A stretch of 57,632 nt of DNA from Phycisphaerales bacterium (GTDB lineage Bacteria; Planctomycetota; Phycisphaerae; Phycisphaerales; UBA1924): positions 1-57,632 of the forward strand of contig JALSHH010000032.1 in assembly GCA_026982335.1 (NCBI GenBank). The letters are read 5' to 3'. Shown piece by piece: positions 36,000-45,351 of the stretch. A model generated the notes under the pieces. It was given only the letters and a program-made list of their open reading frames with translations. It made no database searches and was not told the DNA's origin. The translations under genes were made by a program, and so were the position numbers. Within the stretch, counting starts at the first letter, position 1. Every line of letters begins with the position of its first letter.

Positions 36000-37810
36000 A
36001 CCGATCTTTCAAACCATCAAAATCAGGAAAAATCACACCCGAGCAGCACACCCGCGTCCGCGAACAGCTCACCAATATCCTCAAACAACTTGCTGCAGGA
36101 CAAGGAACCAAAGTCGCCCCGGCCATCACCGCATTGATCAAAAAATATCCAATGCTTGCCGAGGTCAACCATACCGCTGCCGGGTTCTACGACCAGACCA
36201 ATGCGCCCGACAAGGCCCTCTACTACGCCACACGCGCAGCCGAGCTCGAACCCAACGAGCCTCAATACCTCAGTGCCCTGGGCACACTGCTGGTTCAAAG
36301 CAACCAAAGCCAGCAGGCCATCGAGCACCTCGAGCACGCCTTGTTGATCGATCCCGACCATGCCCAAGCGATGGGCGCGATCGGCATTGCCTATCTTGAA
36401 ACCGGGCGCATCGCCGATGCCAGAACAATCCTCACCCGATCCATCGAACGCCACCCCGACGATCACGAACCGATCATGAACCTCGCCTTGCTCGAATCCG
36501 ACATCGCCAACGCAGGCAAAGCCATCGAGCTGATGCGCACCGCGCTGACCCGCTTCCCCGACAATCCGATCCTCCATGATTCACTGGCAATGTTCAGTTG
36601 CTACGACGATCAGCTCACTCCCCAAGAAGTCTTTACCATCCATCAAGACTTCGGACGATGCGTCCAGTCCAAGGTCCGCCCGCCAAGGTTATATCCAAAC
36701 ACTCCCGACCCAGATAAACGCATCCGTATCGGGTTCATCTCACCGGATTTCAAAACCCATTCAATCGCCTATTTCATCGAACCCCTCTTCGAGCATCTCC
36801 ACCGGGACCACTTCGAACTCTTCGTCTATTCCACCACCACCCATGCCGACACCATGACCGCCCGGATCAAGTCCCACGCGGATCGCTGGCGGGACTGCAC
36901 CCAAGGCATCGCCGCTACCCACAAACAGATCGTCAACGATCGGCTCGATATCCTCGTCGAACTCACCGGCCACTTCGCATCGAATCAACTCCCCCTGATG
37001 GCCGCCAAGCCAGCACCCATTTCGATTTCCATGATCGGGTACGCCAACACCACCGGGCTCAAATCCATCACCGCCCGCATCGTTGATCACATCACCGATC
37101 CAGAACCCGAAGCCGACGACCTGGCAACCGAACAACTCATCCGAGTCGAAGGCTGTTTCCTCTGCTACCGCCCGCCGACCGGTCTGCCCGAACTCATCAT
37201 CAACCCCGACCGCCCCTTCACCTTTGGCTCGTTCAACGACCTCCGTAAAATGTCCCCAAGCACCCTGCGCACCTGGGCCGACATCCTCAAAGCCAATCCA
37301 GAGTCCAAAATCTTACTCAAAACGGCCCGCCTAGGTGAACCCGAAGTCTGCGCCGACATCCTCGCCCGATTCGCCACGCTTGACATCGACCCCTCGCGCA
37401 TCGAACTTCTCGGACGCACCCCAACCACCCAAGGCCACCTCGCCCTCTACAATCGCATCGACTGTGCCCTCGACACCTTCCCCTACACCGGCACCACCAC
37501 CACCTGCGAAGCCCTCACGATGGGTGTACCGACCATCACCCTGCTTGGCCGATCTCATGCCGGGCGCGTGAGTGCTTCGCTACTTGAAACCATCGGCAGG
37601 CGTGATCTCGTCGCCGAGCATCGACAAGCCTATATCGAACTGGCCACCCAACACGCACAGCTTGGTTTGCGCACCATCGACGCCCGCGTCAAGCTCAAAG
37701 ATCAGCTCGCCAACTCGCCTCTGGTCGATGAACAAAGCTACACACGCAAAATCGAAGCTGCCTATCGGTCCCTCTGGAGATCGTGGTGCCAAACACAGGA
37801 GACGAAGTAA
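35996..37810 (+). CDS. TPR protein with O-GlcNAc-transferase-like (GT41) catalytic domain
   Basis: A 604-residue protein. Residues about 45-230 are tetratricopeptide repeats (DKALYYATRAAELEPNEPQY, QAIEHLEHALLIDPDHAQAM). From about 240 comes a GT41 domain as in SPINDLY/OGT, which transfers GlcNAc or another sugar from a nucleotide sugar to Ser/Thr or to other proteins. Family landmarks are RIGFISPDFKTHSIAYFIEP, DILVELTGHF, FGSFNDLRKMSP, LLGRTPTTQGHLALYNRIDC and ALDTFPYTGTTTTCEAL. The ATG at 35996 overlaps the dxr stop (ATGA) with AGGGGAG upstream, and the stop overlaps the next start (TAATG). There is no signal peptide, so it should act in the cytoplasm. The acceptor is unknown. Confidence 0.9.
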   Translation: MNRSFKPSKSGKITPEQHTRVREQLTNILKQLAAGQGTKVAPAITALIKKYPMLAEVNHTAAGFYDQTNAPDKALYYATRAAELEPNEPQYLSALGTLLVQSNQSQQAIEHLEHALLIDPDHAQAMGAIGIAYLETGRIADARTILTRSIERHPDDHEPIMNLALLESDIANAGKAIELMRTALTRFPDNPILHDSLAMFSCYDDQLTPQEVFTIHQDFGRCVQSKVRPPRLYPNTPDPDKRIRIGFISPDFKTHSIAYFIEPLFEHLHRDHFELFVYSTTTHADTMTARIKSHADRWRDCTQGIAATHKQIVNDRLDILVELTGHFASNQLPLMAAKPAPISISMIGYANTTGLKSITARIVDHITDPEPEADDLATEQLIRVEGCFLCYRPPTGLPELIINPDRPFTFGSFNDLRKMSPSTLRTWADILKANPESKILLKTARLGEPEVCADILARFATLDIDPSRIELLGRTPTTQGHLALYNRIDCALDTFPYTGTTTTCEALTMGVPTITLLGRSHAGRVSASLLETIGRRDLVAEHRQAYIELATQHAQLGLRTIDARVKLKDQLANSPLVDEQSYTRKIEAAYRSLWRSWCQTQETK

Positions 37811-38592
37811 TGGGCATCATCTGGCTCGCATCCTATCCAAAATCAGGAAACACCTGGGTTCGATTTTTGCTCTACGCCGCGATCTTTGGCCCGCCGAAAA
37901 ACTCACTTGATATTGCCCGTAAAATTCCTGATATCCATCGCCCGATTCCCTTTGAACCTTCAAAGAGCGGAAATCAACTCTGCAAAACCCACTTCGCCCA
38001 TTCACCCAAACACCCAAAGGCCGCCCAGACAACAAGCGCAGTCCTCATCATTCGCGACCCACGCGATGTTTTCTTTTCCGCCCTCAACTATCGTCGACTT
38101 TCAGGTCTTACAGAACAACAGATGTCCGACGAAACCTATGCCAAACGATTCATTGCCGCGATGGGCGATCCGGATTTCCTCTCGCTCGGCTTCGGTACTT
38201 GGGAATCACATATCCGCTCTTGGAAAGAAAACAACACCTTCCCAGTCCACACCATCAAGTACGAAGACCTCAAAACAAACCCTGCCAAAGCACTCAAAGA
38301 CATCGGTGAGTTCATCGGATACACATTCGACGAAGAAACCGTCCGCACAGCCATCAAAGCCAGCTCCTTCGATGCGATGCGCGCCATGGAAATCCGCGAA
38401 AAACACCAGCAAAAACGCCAACCCAAAGCACAATCACTCTTCGTTGGCACCAATCACGCGCGCCAATCCAAAACATACTTCATGAACGCCGGAAAGAGCG
38501 GCCAAACGCTCGAATCCATTTCACCCGCAATCGCCGAAGCATTCAATACCGCGTTCGAGCCTGCAATGCAGGCCCATGGCTATGCCAATTAG
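37810..38592 (+). CDS. PAPS-dependent sulfotransferase
   Basis: A 260-residue cytosolic-type sulfotransferase that moves sulfate from PAPS to an acceptor. The 5'-phosphosulfate loop is ASYPKSGNTWVRFLL (residues about 7-21) and the 3'-phosphate site is IIRDPRDVFFSALNYRR. The KYEDLK stretch and a helical end with a KSGQ loop are also typical. The start ATG overlaps the stop of the GT41-like gene (TAATG), so the two are translationally coupled and probably act on a related substrate. It converges on a second sulfotransferase gene about 30 bases away. The acceptor cannot be named. Confidence 0.92.
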   Translation: MGIIWLASYPKSGNTWVRFLLYAAIFGPPKNSLDIARKIPDIHRPIPFEPSKSGNQLCKTHFAHSPKHPKAAQTTSAVLIIRDPRDVFFSALNYRRLSGLTEQQMSDETYAKRFIAAMGDPDFLSLGFGTWESHIRSWKENNTFPVHTIKYEDLKTNPAKALKDIGEFIGYTFDEETVRTAIKASSFDAMRAMEIREKHQQKRQPKAQSLFVGTNHARQSKTYFMNAGKSGQTLESISPAIAEAFNTAFEPAMQAHGYAN

Positions 38593-38622
38593 TTTCATCT
38601 CAACGAGCACCTCTTGCTCATT

Positions 38623-39435
38623 TCACATCTCATACCCAAGCAACTCGCATGCTCGCCGATAATCCGCATTTACTCTGAACGATTCAAGTAACGAGTCCTC
38701 AACCGGCTTACGCCCGAAAAACTCGATTGTCTTCTTCATCGACCCCCGTCCAAGTGCAGGCACCGTATCACCCGTGATTGTCGTGTATTGAGGCCATTTC
38801 TCGCGATACCCCGAATCAAAGGGCAACTCGAGATCATGGCAAATTGATTCAAGCACCGCATCAGGATCCTTCGTAAAATCTTCATACCGATAGAACCCAT
38901 GCACACTGGCATACTCGCTCATCTTGAGGCACCCAAAACAGTACCGGTCAAAATCCAGCTTCTGCATCACCATCGGTAAACCAAAAAGCGACAAATACTG
39001 ATCCACCGGATGCCGAACCGTCGTCACCACTCGCAAGTCATAGGCAGCTTCAAGTATTTCCCCGAGCGCAAAACCATACTCCGGCTTGACAAACGGCACA
39101 CCCAGATAATCCAGATGTGACCAGTCTCGAAGTACCAGGTTTTCGCCGCGCGCACTCGCCCGTAGTTCACACATCGACACAAACTGAAGCACACTCGGCG
39201 GACGCACTTTCCATTGAACGATATCCTTGCTGGTAATCAACCCAAACCACTGTTGAGCTTGCATCATCGGGTTCGTCGTGCTTAGCTCACCAGGATGAAT
39301 CTCCGAAATCAGCGTCACCTTGTCCATGCACCCGAGGCACTTGCCAAAGAGCGTCCCCCCCGATCGTGCCATGTTTCGCACAATCCGTATGACAGGCCGA
39401 CCAGATTTTTTGGATTTCTTGAGTTTGTTTTCCAT
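38623..39435 (-). CDS. Sulfotransferase family protein
   Basis: A 270-residue protein with a P-loop-like IRIVRNMARSGGTLFGKCLG near the N-terminus, a 3'-phosphate-site-like VTTVRHPVDQYLSLFG and FYRYEDFTKDPDAVLESICHDLEL. This pattern fits the wider sulfotransferase superfamily rather than the plus-strand neighbour's subgroup. The start ATG at 39435 overlaps the stop of the epimerase gene (TGATG), which indicates coupling. The protein carries an unusual number of Cys and Met residues. A carbohydrate acceptor is suggested by the epimerase partner, but this is inference. Confidence 0.82.
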   Translation of the reverse strand: MENKLKKSKKSGRPVIRIVRNMARSGGTLFGKCLGCMDKVTLISEIHPGELSTTNPMMQAQQWFGLITSKDIVQWKVRPPSVLQFVSMCELRASARGENLVLRDWSHLDYLGVPFVKPEYGFALGEILEAAYDLRVVTTVRHPVDQYLSLFGLPMVMQKLDFDRYCFGCLKMSEYASVHGFYRYEDFTKDPDAVLESICHDLELPFDSGYREKWPQYTTITGDTVPALGRGSMKKTIEFFGRKPVEDSLLESFRVNADYRRACELLGYEM

Positions 39436-40436
39436 CAAGAATCCACCACTTCCCGATGCGCACACATCCACGCCCATTGTTGTTCAAGCCCATCACGCAC
39501 CGAAGTGCTCGGCGAGTACCCAAGCTCGTCTCGGCTGCGCGATAAATCCGCCCAGGTTCGCTCTACATCCCCAGGCTGCACCCCCATCTCATGGACCGTC
39601 GGCTCACGCCCGACCACTTCCCCAACCGTTGCAATCAACTCATTGAGCGTCGTCGGATGATCCCCACCAAGATTCCAAATCCGATACCCATGCCCATCAA
39701 TCCGCTCGTACGACCGAACAATCCCATCAACAATATCATCCACAAAGGTGTAGTCCCGGCTTGTCGTTCCATCACCAAACTTGTTGATCGACTCGCCTGC
39801 ACCAACCTTCGAGAGGAACAAACTCATCGCCAAGTCTGGACGCTGCCGGGGACCAAAGACCGTAAAAAACCGAAGCATGGCGATGGGCAACTGCGTCAGA
39901 TGATGATGCGCATGGGCAATTAACTCACAACTCACCTTTGTGGCCGCATACGGCGAGATCGGACGATTCACCGCATCAGTCTCAGCAAAGGGCACCTTCG
40001 TATTGTTCCCATACACCGAACTTGACGATGCACACACCGCTCGCTTGCACCCGGCCTGTGATGAAGCACTGAGCACAGATTGCGTGCCAAGCACATTGCT
40101 CATCGCATACCCGCTCGGATCAGCAATACTGGGTCGAACCCCCGCCTTGGCTGCCAGATGCACGGTGCCCGTGACCCCGGCTTTATTCATCATCTCCGCG
40201 AGGACTTCTTGGTTGCAGATGTCCATGTCGTGGAAGACGAACCGGCCATGGGCATCGCTTTGTGCAATCATGGCCAGATTGTGTTCCTTGCGAGCTCGCC
40301 CATAGAATGGATCAAAGCTATCAACTCCGACCACCGCTGCACCCTGCTCAAGCAGTGATTGGCAAAGATGCGATCCGATGAACCCAGCGCACCCGGTGAC
40401 AAGTATGTGTTCATTTTTGAGCATCAAACAATCCAT
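39435..40436 (-). CDS. NAD-dependent nucleotide-sugar epimerase/dehydratase (UDP-glucuronate 4-epimerase-like)
   Basis: A 333-residue extended SDR enzyme. It has the NAD-binding TGCAGFIGSHL, the early GVDSFDPFYGRARKEHNL typical of UDP-glucuronate 4-epimerases, the SSSVYG active-site Ser region and the YAATK catalytic Tyr/Lys pair. FFTVFGPRQRPDLA and DYTFVDDIVDGIV are further landmarks. It probably interconverts UDP-hexuronates or hexoses. Candidate starts are the ATGs at 40436 and 40424; neither has a clear ribosome binding site. It is coupled to the downstream sulfotransferase (TGATG overlap). A terminator-like hairpin on the same strand lies 85-120 bases before the start. Confidence 0.9.
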   Translation of the reverse strand: MDCLMLKNEHILVTGCAGFIGSHLCQSLLEQGAAVVGVDSFDPFYGRARKEHNLAMIAQSDAHGRFVFHDMDICNQEVLAEMMNKAGVTGTVHLAAKAGVRPSIADPSGYAMSNVLGTQSVLSASSQAGCKRAVCASSSSVYGNNTKVPFAETDAVNRPISPYAATKVSCELIAHAHHHLTQLPIAMLRFFTVFGPRQRPDLAMSLFLSKVGAGESINKFGDGTTSRDYTFVDDIVDGIVRSYERIDGHGYRIWNLGGDHPTTLNELIATVGEVVGREPTVHEMGVQPGDVERTWADLSRSRDELGYSPSTSVRDGLEQQWAWMCAHREVVDS

Positions 40437-40894
40437 AGTGTGCCGGTGATTGTGTTGGAATGGTATTGGTGATCCACGCTCGTTGCCGATTTCTGCCCTT
40501 GAGAATGTGCCAAAGCAAGAAAAAAGCAGGGCGCCATGTGTCCACGGCGCCCCGCTGGAGGAGAGAGAGATCTGTCTACAATGTACGATGAAACTAAGTC
40601 TCAAATGCTTGGATCGACCTTTTCTGCGGAAAGATTGCCCATTTTCCATAGAAACACGGCTTGTTTGGGCGGTGTAAGCGTTAATTTGTAGCCATGCTTT
40701 GTGGATATTCGTGTTGGCTTACAGGGTCTTTCACGATAAAGTATGGGCTCGTTGTGAAGTTGTGTCGGTTGGTTTGTCCGTGAAAGGACGCCGACACACT
40801 ACTCCAGACGCCCAGTCAAAAGCCAGTCAAACAGAAGACAGCCCGGCGGAATTTCACACCAGTACGCGACGACACACCGCGATGAACCGCCTGC
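40437..40894. other. Intergenic region upstream of divergent epimerase and ybeY
   Basis: These 458 bases hold the upstream regions of both genes. The only clear structure is the minus-strand terminator-like hairpin at 40520-40555. No protein-coding frame here is convincing, and no tRNA or known riboswitch is recognised. Confidence 0.45.
40520..40555 (-). terminator. Terminator-like hairpin without an upstream gene (possible attenuator or sRNA end)
   Basis: Arms GCAGGGCGCC (40526-40535) and GGCGCCCCGC (40546-40555) pair at nine of ten positions, with a further GTG/CAC pairing inside the loop. On the minus strand the hairpin is followed by six T residues (40525-40520) and CTTG. No minus-strand gene ends nearby upstream; the epimerase gene starts about 85 bases downstream. 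It could attenuate epimerase transcription or end a small RNA. Confidence 0.65.
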
Positions 40895-41473
40895 ATGCAA
40901 CACACACCACTCATGGACGAACCCGAGCGATCTTCGAGGCCTCAACCTGAGGCCGACGACCAACCCCCCCCGGCAAGACCTGGCTCGCTTCAGGTTGAAA
41001 TCATCGACAGGCTTGAGCTCGTTGGGGGTAGGGTGCGCCAAAAACTTGTCGACATGGCATCACTTGCTTTGGCCGGCCTCCCGAATACAGGACAAGTTCG
41101 CGTTTGCATCGTCAATGACCGACGCATGTCCATTGATCACGAAAAATTCTCAGGAATCACCGGGACCACTGATGTCCTCACCTTCGACCTTGCGCCAAAG
41201 ACGGCTGACTTCAACCAAAAAATTCTTGATGCAGACATCACAATTTGTTTCGATCAGGCAGTGCGCCAAGCGAAACGACACGGACATTCTGTCGAACAAG
41301 AACTCCTCCTCTACATTATCCACGGCACACTTCACTGCCTGGGCTACAACGATCATACCCAAGCCGACTATAAACGCATGCACGAAAAAGAAGATGAGCT
41401 CCTTGCCCAAATAGGCTTTGGCGCAACCTTCTTTTCCAAACCAGATACCGCATACAAGGAACATCAATCATGA
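40895..41473 (+). CDS. ybeY: rRNA maturation endoribonuclease YbeY
   Basis: YbeY is a metal-dependent endoribonuclease for 16S rRNA maturation and ribosome quality control. The product (192 residues from the ATG at 40895, or 186 from 40913) has TTDVLTFDLA and the metal-binding HGTLHCLGYNDH. His 143 and His 147 are spaced normally, but the third His follows GYND rather than the usual GYD, one residue later than in E. coli. An N-terminal extension of about 30 residues rich in Pro/Arg/Glu is unusual and suggests the true start may be internal. Its stop overlaps the next ATG (ATGA). Confidence 0.92.
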   Translation: MQHTPLMDEPERSSRPQPEADDQPPPARPGSLQVEIIDRLELVGGRVRQKLVDMASLALAGLPNTGQVRVCIVNDRRMSIDHEKFSGITGTTDVLTFDLAPKTADFNQKILDADITICFDQAVRQAKRHGHSVEQELLLYIIHGTLHCLGYNDHTQADYKRMHEKEDELLAQIGFGATFFSKPDTAYKEHQS

Positions 41474-42804
41474 TTGCCGGATGGTGGCTTATCGCAGGGA
41501 TTTTGTTTGCTTTTGTTTCTGGGCTCTTCGCTTCACTGGTGCTTTCGTTACATACGATTTCACGCATCCGCATTGCGCCATTGCTTCAGGAAATCGAGCG
41601 AGAATCAATTACCGAGCGAATCAAATTTATTCTTGAAGACATCCAAGGGCACGCTGCTGCTTTGGCTTTCATCCAATCAGTTTTTCAATTTGCAACAGCC
41701 TTGTGCATGATCTACTGGGCGGCTTCAATGCAGGGACAGACGATTCCGACCGGAATTTCCATTGCGGTGGGAATCGCAGCGTCGCTCATCCTCCTCTGGA
41801 TCATAGGGACATTGGTTCCGATGGGAGTTGCCCAATATGCAGGTGAGCAGGCAGTGATTCGCTTTGCATTACCCATCAGGGTTATCCATACAATCTTTGT
41901 TCCTGCGCTCCCTTTCTGGAGATTTACAAATGAGGTTGTTCGTAGACTCGCAGGAACCGACCAAAGGACAAAAGATTTGGCGATCACCGGATCAGACCTT
42001 CGTTCGATTGTTGCCGATAATGAGGTTGAAGATAAACTCGATGAGGCCGAGCGAGAAATGCTCGAAGCCGTTGTCGAATTTCGATCAACATTTGTTGAAC
42101 AAATTATGACGCCAAGAACCGAAATCAACGCCCTCGAATATACCGATGATCTTGATCAGGTCCAAAGATTTATCAACGAGCACGGACACTCCCGTCACCC
42201 AGTATACTCCGAAAATCTCGACCATATCGAAGGTATGCTCTACGTCAAAGATCTCCTCAAATGGATCATCAACCACGGGAACAACGGCAAGCCCTTCATC
42301 CTCTCCGAAATCCTCCGCGAACCATCCTTTGTCCCCGAGACCAAAACCGTTCGCGAACTTCTCGCCCAGCTTCTCGCCGACCAAGTTCATATCGCCATTA
42401 TCCTCGATGAATACGGCGGCACCTCAGGGCTTGTCACCGTCGAAGATATCGTTGAAGAAATCTTCGGTGAAATCCAAGATGAATACGAAGAACCAGAAAG
42501 CGCCGACAGTGTCACGATCGACCAAGACGCCTCTCGAGCCGAAATTGATGCACGGACCGAAATCGATGATGCCAACGACCAACTCGAAACCCTAGGAATC
42601 GTGCTTCCCGAATCAGACGACTACGATACTGTTGGCGGATTTATCAACACGATTCTCGGACGAATCCCGGAACAAGGGGAAGAGTTCAGTCACCAATCAC
42701 TCCACTTCGAAATTCTTGAAGCCGAACCCACTCGTGTTGTTCGATTACGCGTCTCGTGTGCACCCGAAACAGACCATCAACTCGTAGACACAGAAGCAAA
42801 CTAA
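41470..42804 (+). CDS. CNNM/CBS-domain membrane protein (CorC/HlyC family)
   Basis: A 444-residue membrane protein with an N-terminal CNNM-type region of about four membrane segments (residues 1-135) and a linker with FVEQIMTPRTEINALEY. Two CBS domains follow (about 205-330; HIAIILDEYGGTSGLVTVED is a landmark), then an acidic linker and a C-terminal CorC/HlyC transporter-associated domain (ESDDYDTVGGFINTILGRIP). Family members are linked to Mg/Co export or resistance, and ybeY-corC pairing is widely conserved. The ATG overlaps the ybeY stop. The ion specificity is not visible here. Confidence 0.92.
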   Translation: MIAGWWLIAGILFAFVSGLFASLVLSLHTISRIRIAPLLQEIERESITERIKFILEDIQGHAAALAFIQSVFQFATALCMIYWAASMQGQTIPTGISIAVGIAASLILLWIIGTLVPMGVAQYAGEQAVIRFALPIRVIHTIFVPALPFWRFTNEVVRRLAGTDQRTKDLAITGSDLRSIVADNEVEDKLDEAEREMLEAVVEFRSTFVEQIMTPRTEINALEYTDDLDQVQRFINEHGHSRHPVYSENLDHIEGMLYVKDLLKWIINHGNNGKPFILSEILREPSFVPETKTVRELLAQLLADQVHIAIILDEYGGTSGLVTVEDIVEEIFGEIQDEYEEPESADSVTIDQDASRAEIDARTEIDDANDQLETLGIVLPESDDYDTVGGFINTILGRIPEQGEEFSHQSLHFEILEAEPTRVVRLRVSCAPETDHQLVDTEAN

Positions 42805-42820
42805 ACCGACCAGTATGTGC

Positions 42821-43474
42821 TCAGGCATCGTCAAGACGCTTGCGAGTCGAGTCTTCGACAACAAGGCCGGCAATATGAGCAATACATGCAAGTTCGATTC
42901 CTCGGGTTTTTTTGAGTTTGCGACCGATGGATTCACGGTGATTTTCAATTGTTTTAACCGAGCGAAACAATGCCGCTGCGATTTCTTTAATCGACATCTT
43001 CTGCCCAAGCAAAGCAAGGACCTCAAGCTCTCGAGGTGTCAACGATTCAAGCTCCCCAAGCCGAATCACATTGGAATTAACCACCTCATATTCACCTTCA
43101 AGAAGCTCCTTTGTTGCTTCCGTTGTTGCAATTCGGCGGGTGATCACCAATACTCGCTGACGACTGTCATCTTCGTCGCCTTCGATCGGGCTCATCCAAC
43201 TGAACTGCTGCTTCCCATTCCAAACCGTCCGCAAAAGAATCGAATCGCCAGATTGAGCCATCTTGTGAAAAAGTTCAATTCGTTCATTGGCCCATTCCTT
43301 GGGTAAGCCAATGTCAAGAATAGATTTGCCGACCAAGCTTTCAGGGGCCAGTGGCTCATCAAAGAAAATCTTTGCGGACTGCTCGTTAATGTAGAGGATC
43401 ACGCCTTCAACAGTGAGCAAAGTCACTCCAGTCGTGGGATCCGTCGTAAAGTGTTTCCAAATCTCGGCGTTCAT
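42821..43474 (-). CDS. PAS domain LuxR-type transcriptional regulator
   Basis: A 217-residue regulator. Residues about 10-115 are a PAS-like sensor (GVILYINEQSAKIFF, LVGKSILDIGLP, a strand with FSWMSPIEG). Residues about 142-200 are a LuxR-type helix-turn-helix (LTPRELEVLALLGQKMSIKE, then KTIENHRESIGRKL). The ATG at 43474 has GAGGA just upstream; an in-frame ATG at 43495 also exists. There is no receiver domain, so it is a one-component sensor of unknown signal. It is convergent with the CorC-like gene (16-base gap) and divergent from cysS, whose start lies about 110 bases away. Confidence 0.88.
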   Translation of the reverse strand: MNAEIWKHFTTDPTTGVTLLTVEGVILYINEQSAKIFFDEPLAPESLVGKSILDIGLPKEWANERIELFHKMAQSGDSILLRTVWNGKQQFSWMSPIEGDEDDSRQRVLVITRRIATTEATKELLEGEYEVVNSNVIRLGELESLTPRELEVLALLGQKMSIKEIAAALFRSVKTIENHRESIGRKLKKTRGIELACIAHIAGLVVEDSTRKRLDDA

Positions 43475-43583
43475 TGTTCCTCGCTCAAAAAGCATGGCTA
43501 TGGTGAACCCGCTGGAGGGATATTCTAGCATCGAGAAGCAGACCAAAGAGGCCGCCACCCAATTCCCTCCTACCATACGGGTG

Positions 43584-45236
43584 ATGTATCTCAAAATGTA
43601 TAACACGCTGACAAAGCAACTTGAAGCGTTTGTCCCCACAAACCCTCAACAGGTCTCGTTCTACTCCTGCGGACCGACCGTATACGACGACGCCCATATA
43701 GGCAATTTTCGGTCGTTTCTCGCGGCTGATCTTTTACGCCGTTGGATCGAATCTCCACTTTGTACGCTCAAAAATCTTGACGGTTCACTCCACACTCAAA
43801 AGAGAACCGTGGTTCAAATCATGAACATCACCGATGTCGGACACATGACAGACGACGAAAACGCCGATGGAGCAGGTCAAGACAAAATGGAAGTCGCGGC
43901 CAAACGCATCGAGCAAGCGAAAAAAACGGGTAAAATCCCCCTCGACGAAGGCATCGATCCTCAAGACCCTTTCGCCATCGCACGCTACTACGAAACCCGC
44001 TTCAAACAAGACGCCATCGAACTCGGGCTCACCGTGGCCATACAGGCCCAACGAGATCCATCGCTTATGCCTCGTGCTACCGATAACATACAAAATATGA
44101 AAATCGTCATCGAGCAACTCCTCAACGACGGCCACGCGTATCCCGCAGGCGACCCCGGATCACGAGCCGTCTACTTCGATGTCCAACGCTTCAAACCCTA
44201 TGGCCAACTCTCAGGCAACACCATCGACCAACTCAAAGATGGAGCCGGAGGCCGAACCGACGATACGAACACAAAGCAAAAACACCACCCCGCCGACTTC
44301 CTCCTCTGGAAAGAAGACGCCACCCACAAAATGAAATGGACTTCGCCAAAAATTCCAAACCAAGAGCAGTGGGGGATGGGTTACCCAGGGTGGCACATCG
44401 AATGCACTGCCATGGCCCTTGCACGCCTCGCAGACAAAGGCCTCGAAGGTGCACGAAAAAACCACGCCCAGATCGACCTCCACTCCGGAGGAGAAGACAA
44501 CATCTTCCCCCACCACGAATGCGAAATCGCCCAATCCTGCTGCTTCACCGGCCAAGTTGATACAAACAGCCCCACCTTCGCCAAACACTGGTTCCACCCA
44601 AGGTTCCTCAAGGTCGAAGGCCAAAAAATGTCAAAATCCAAAGGCACCATGTACACCCTGCGCGATCTCAAAGCCAGAGGCATCAACCCCGCCGCCATCC
44701 GCCTCGAACTCATCAAGACCCATTACCGCGCCAACGCCGACTTCTCCATGCAGGGGCTCAAAGACTCTACCCGTACAATCGAACGCTGGCGCAAGTTTGT
44801 TGATGCAGGCAAGGGAGGCGAAATAGGCACAATGAACAAGTTTGTTCGTGATGCGGTTACCCAAGCGATGCACGACGATCTCAACATCGCAGGTGCACTC
44901 GGGGCGATCAACAAATGGATCAAAGATACCCCGAACCCAACCCAGGCCGATGCAGAACTTTTCGAAGTCTTTGACGGCTTCTTGGGTGTGCTTTCACTCA
45001 AGCAACTCGAACAACCATCATCCACCTCTTCCACCTCTTCCACCTCTTCCATCGCCCTCTACCAACCCGGTGTCACCCCCTCACCCGAAATCGAATCCCT
45101 CCTCATCGCCCGTCGCGACGCCAAAGCTGCCAAAGACTTTGCCGCTGCCGACGCCATCCGCGACCAGCTCAAGTCAATGGGCCTCTCCATCATGGACAAA
45201 CCCGCCGGCCAAGTCGAAGTCGCCCCTCTCAACTGA
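43584..45236 (+). CDS. cysS: Cysteinyl-tRNA synthetase
   Basis: CysRS charges tRNA-Cys. The product (about 550 residues) has the class I signature as DDAHIGNFRSF (HIGH-like HIGN) and the zinc-site Cys in FYSCGPTVYD. WHIECTAMALA, DLHSGGEDNIFPHHECEIAQS and the KMSKSKGT catalytic loop follow. A C-terminal helical domain ends at PLN and includes a Ser/Thr-rich linker with repeated STS units. Starts at 43584 or 43596 are both possible; the longer open frame to 43413 overlaps the regulator gene and is unlikely. An LptF/G-like permease follows after about 115 bases. Confidence 0.95.
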   Translation: MYLKMYNTLTKQLEAFVPTNPQQVSFYSCGPTVYDDAHIGNFRSFLAADLLRRWIESPLCTLKNLDGSLHTQKRTVVQIMNITDVGHMTDDENADGAGQDKMEVAAKRIEQAKKTGKIPLDEGIDPQDPFAIARYYETRFKQDAIELGLTVAIQAQRDPSLMPRATDNIQNMKIVIEQLLNDGHAYPAGDPGSRAVYFDVQRFKPYGQLSGNTIDQLKDGAGGRTDDTNTKQKHHPADFLLWKEDATHKMKWTSPKIPNQEQWGMGYPGWHIECTAMALARLADKGLEGARKNHAQIDLHSGGEDNIFPHHECEIAQSCCFTGQVDTNSPTFAKHWFHPRFLKVEGQKMSKSKGTMYTLRDLKARGINPAAIRLELIKTHYRANADFSMQGLKDSTRTIERWRKFVDAGKGGEIGTMNKFVRDAVTQAMHDDLNIAGALGAINKWIKDTPNPTQADAELFEVFDGFLGVLSLKQLEQPSSTSSTSSTSSIALYQPGVTPSPEIESLLIARRDAKAAKDFAAADAIRDQLKSMGLSIMDKPAGQVEVAPLN

Positions 45237-45351
45237 GTTTTCATTCCTTCCTCTTCCTCTTTTTTCTTGTCTCTCACCCCTCACCCCTTTCAAGCTCTTC
45301 GCGAACTTCGTGCTAAAAAACATTGCTCTCTCTCCTTCCTACCATCTCCCC

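Noticed and set aside
44842-45351. Very long N-terminal extension of the long LptF/G-like permease
   Set aside because: The frame lies inside cysS in another phase and reads as Ser/Pro-rich noise; the membrane protein begins naturally at 45352.
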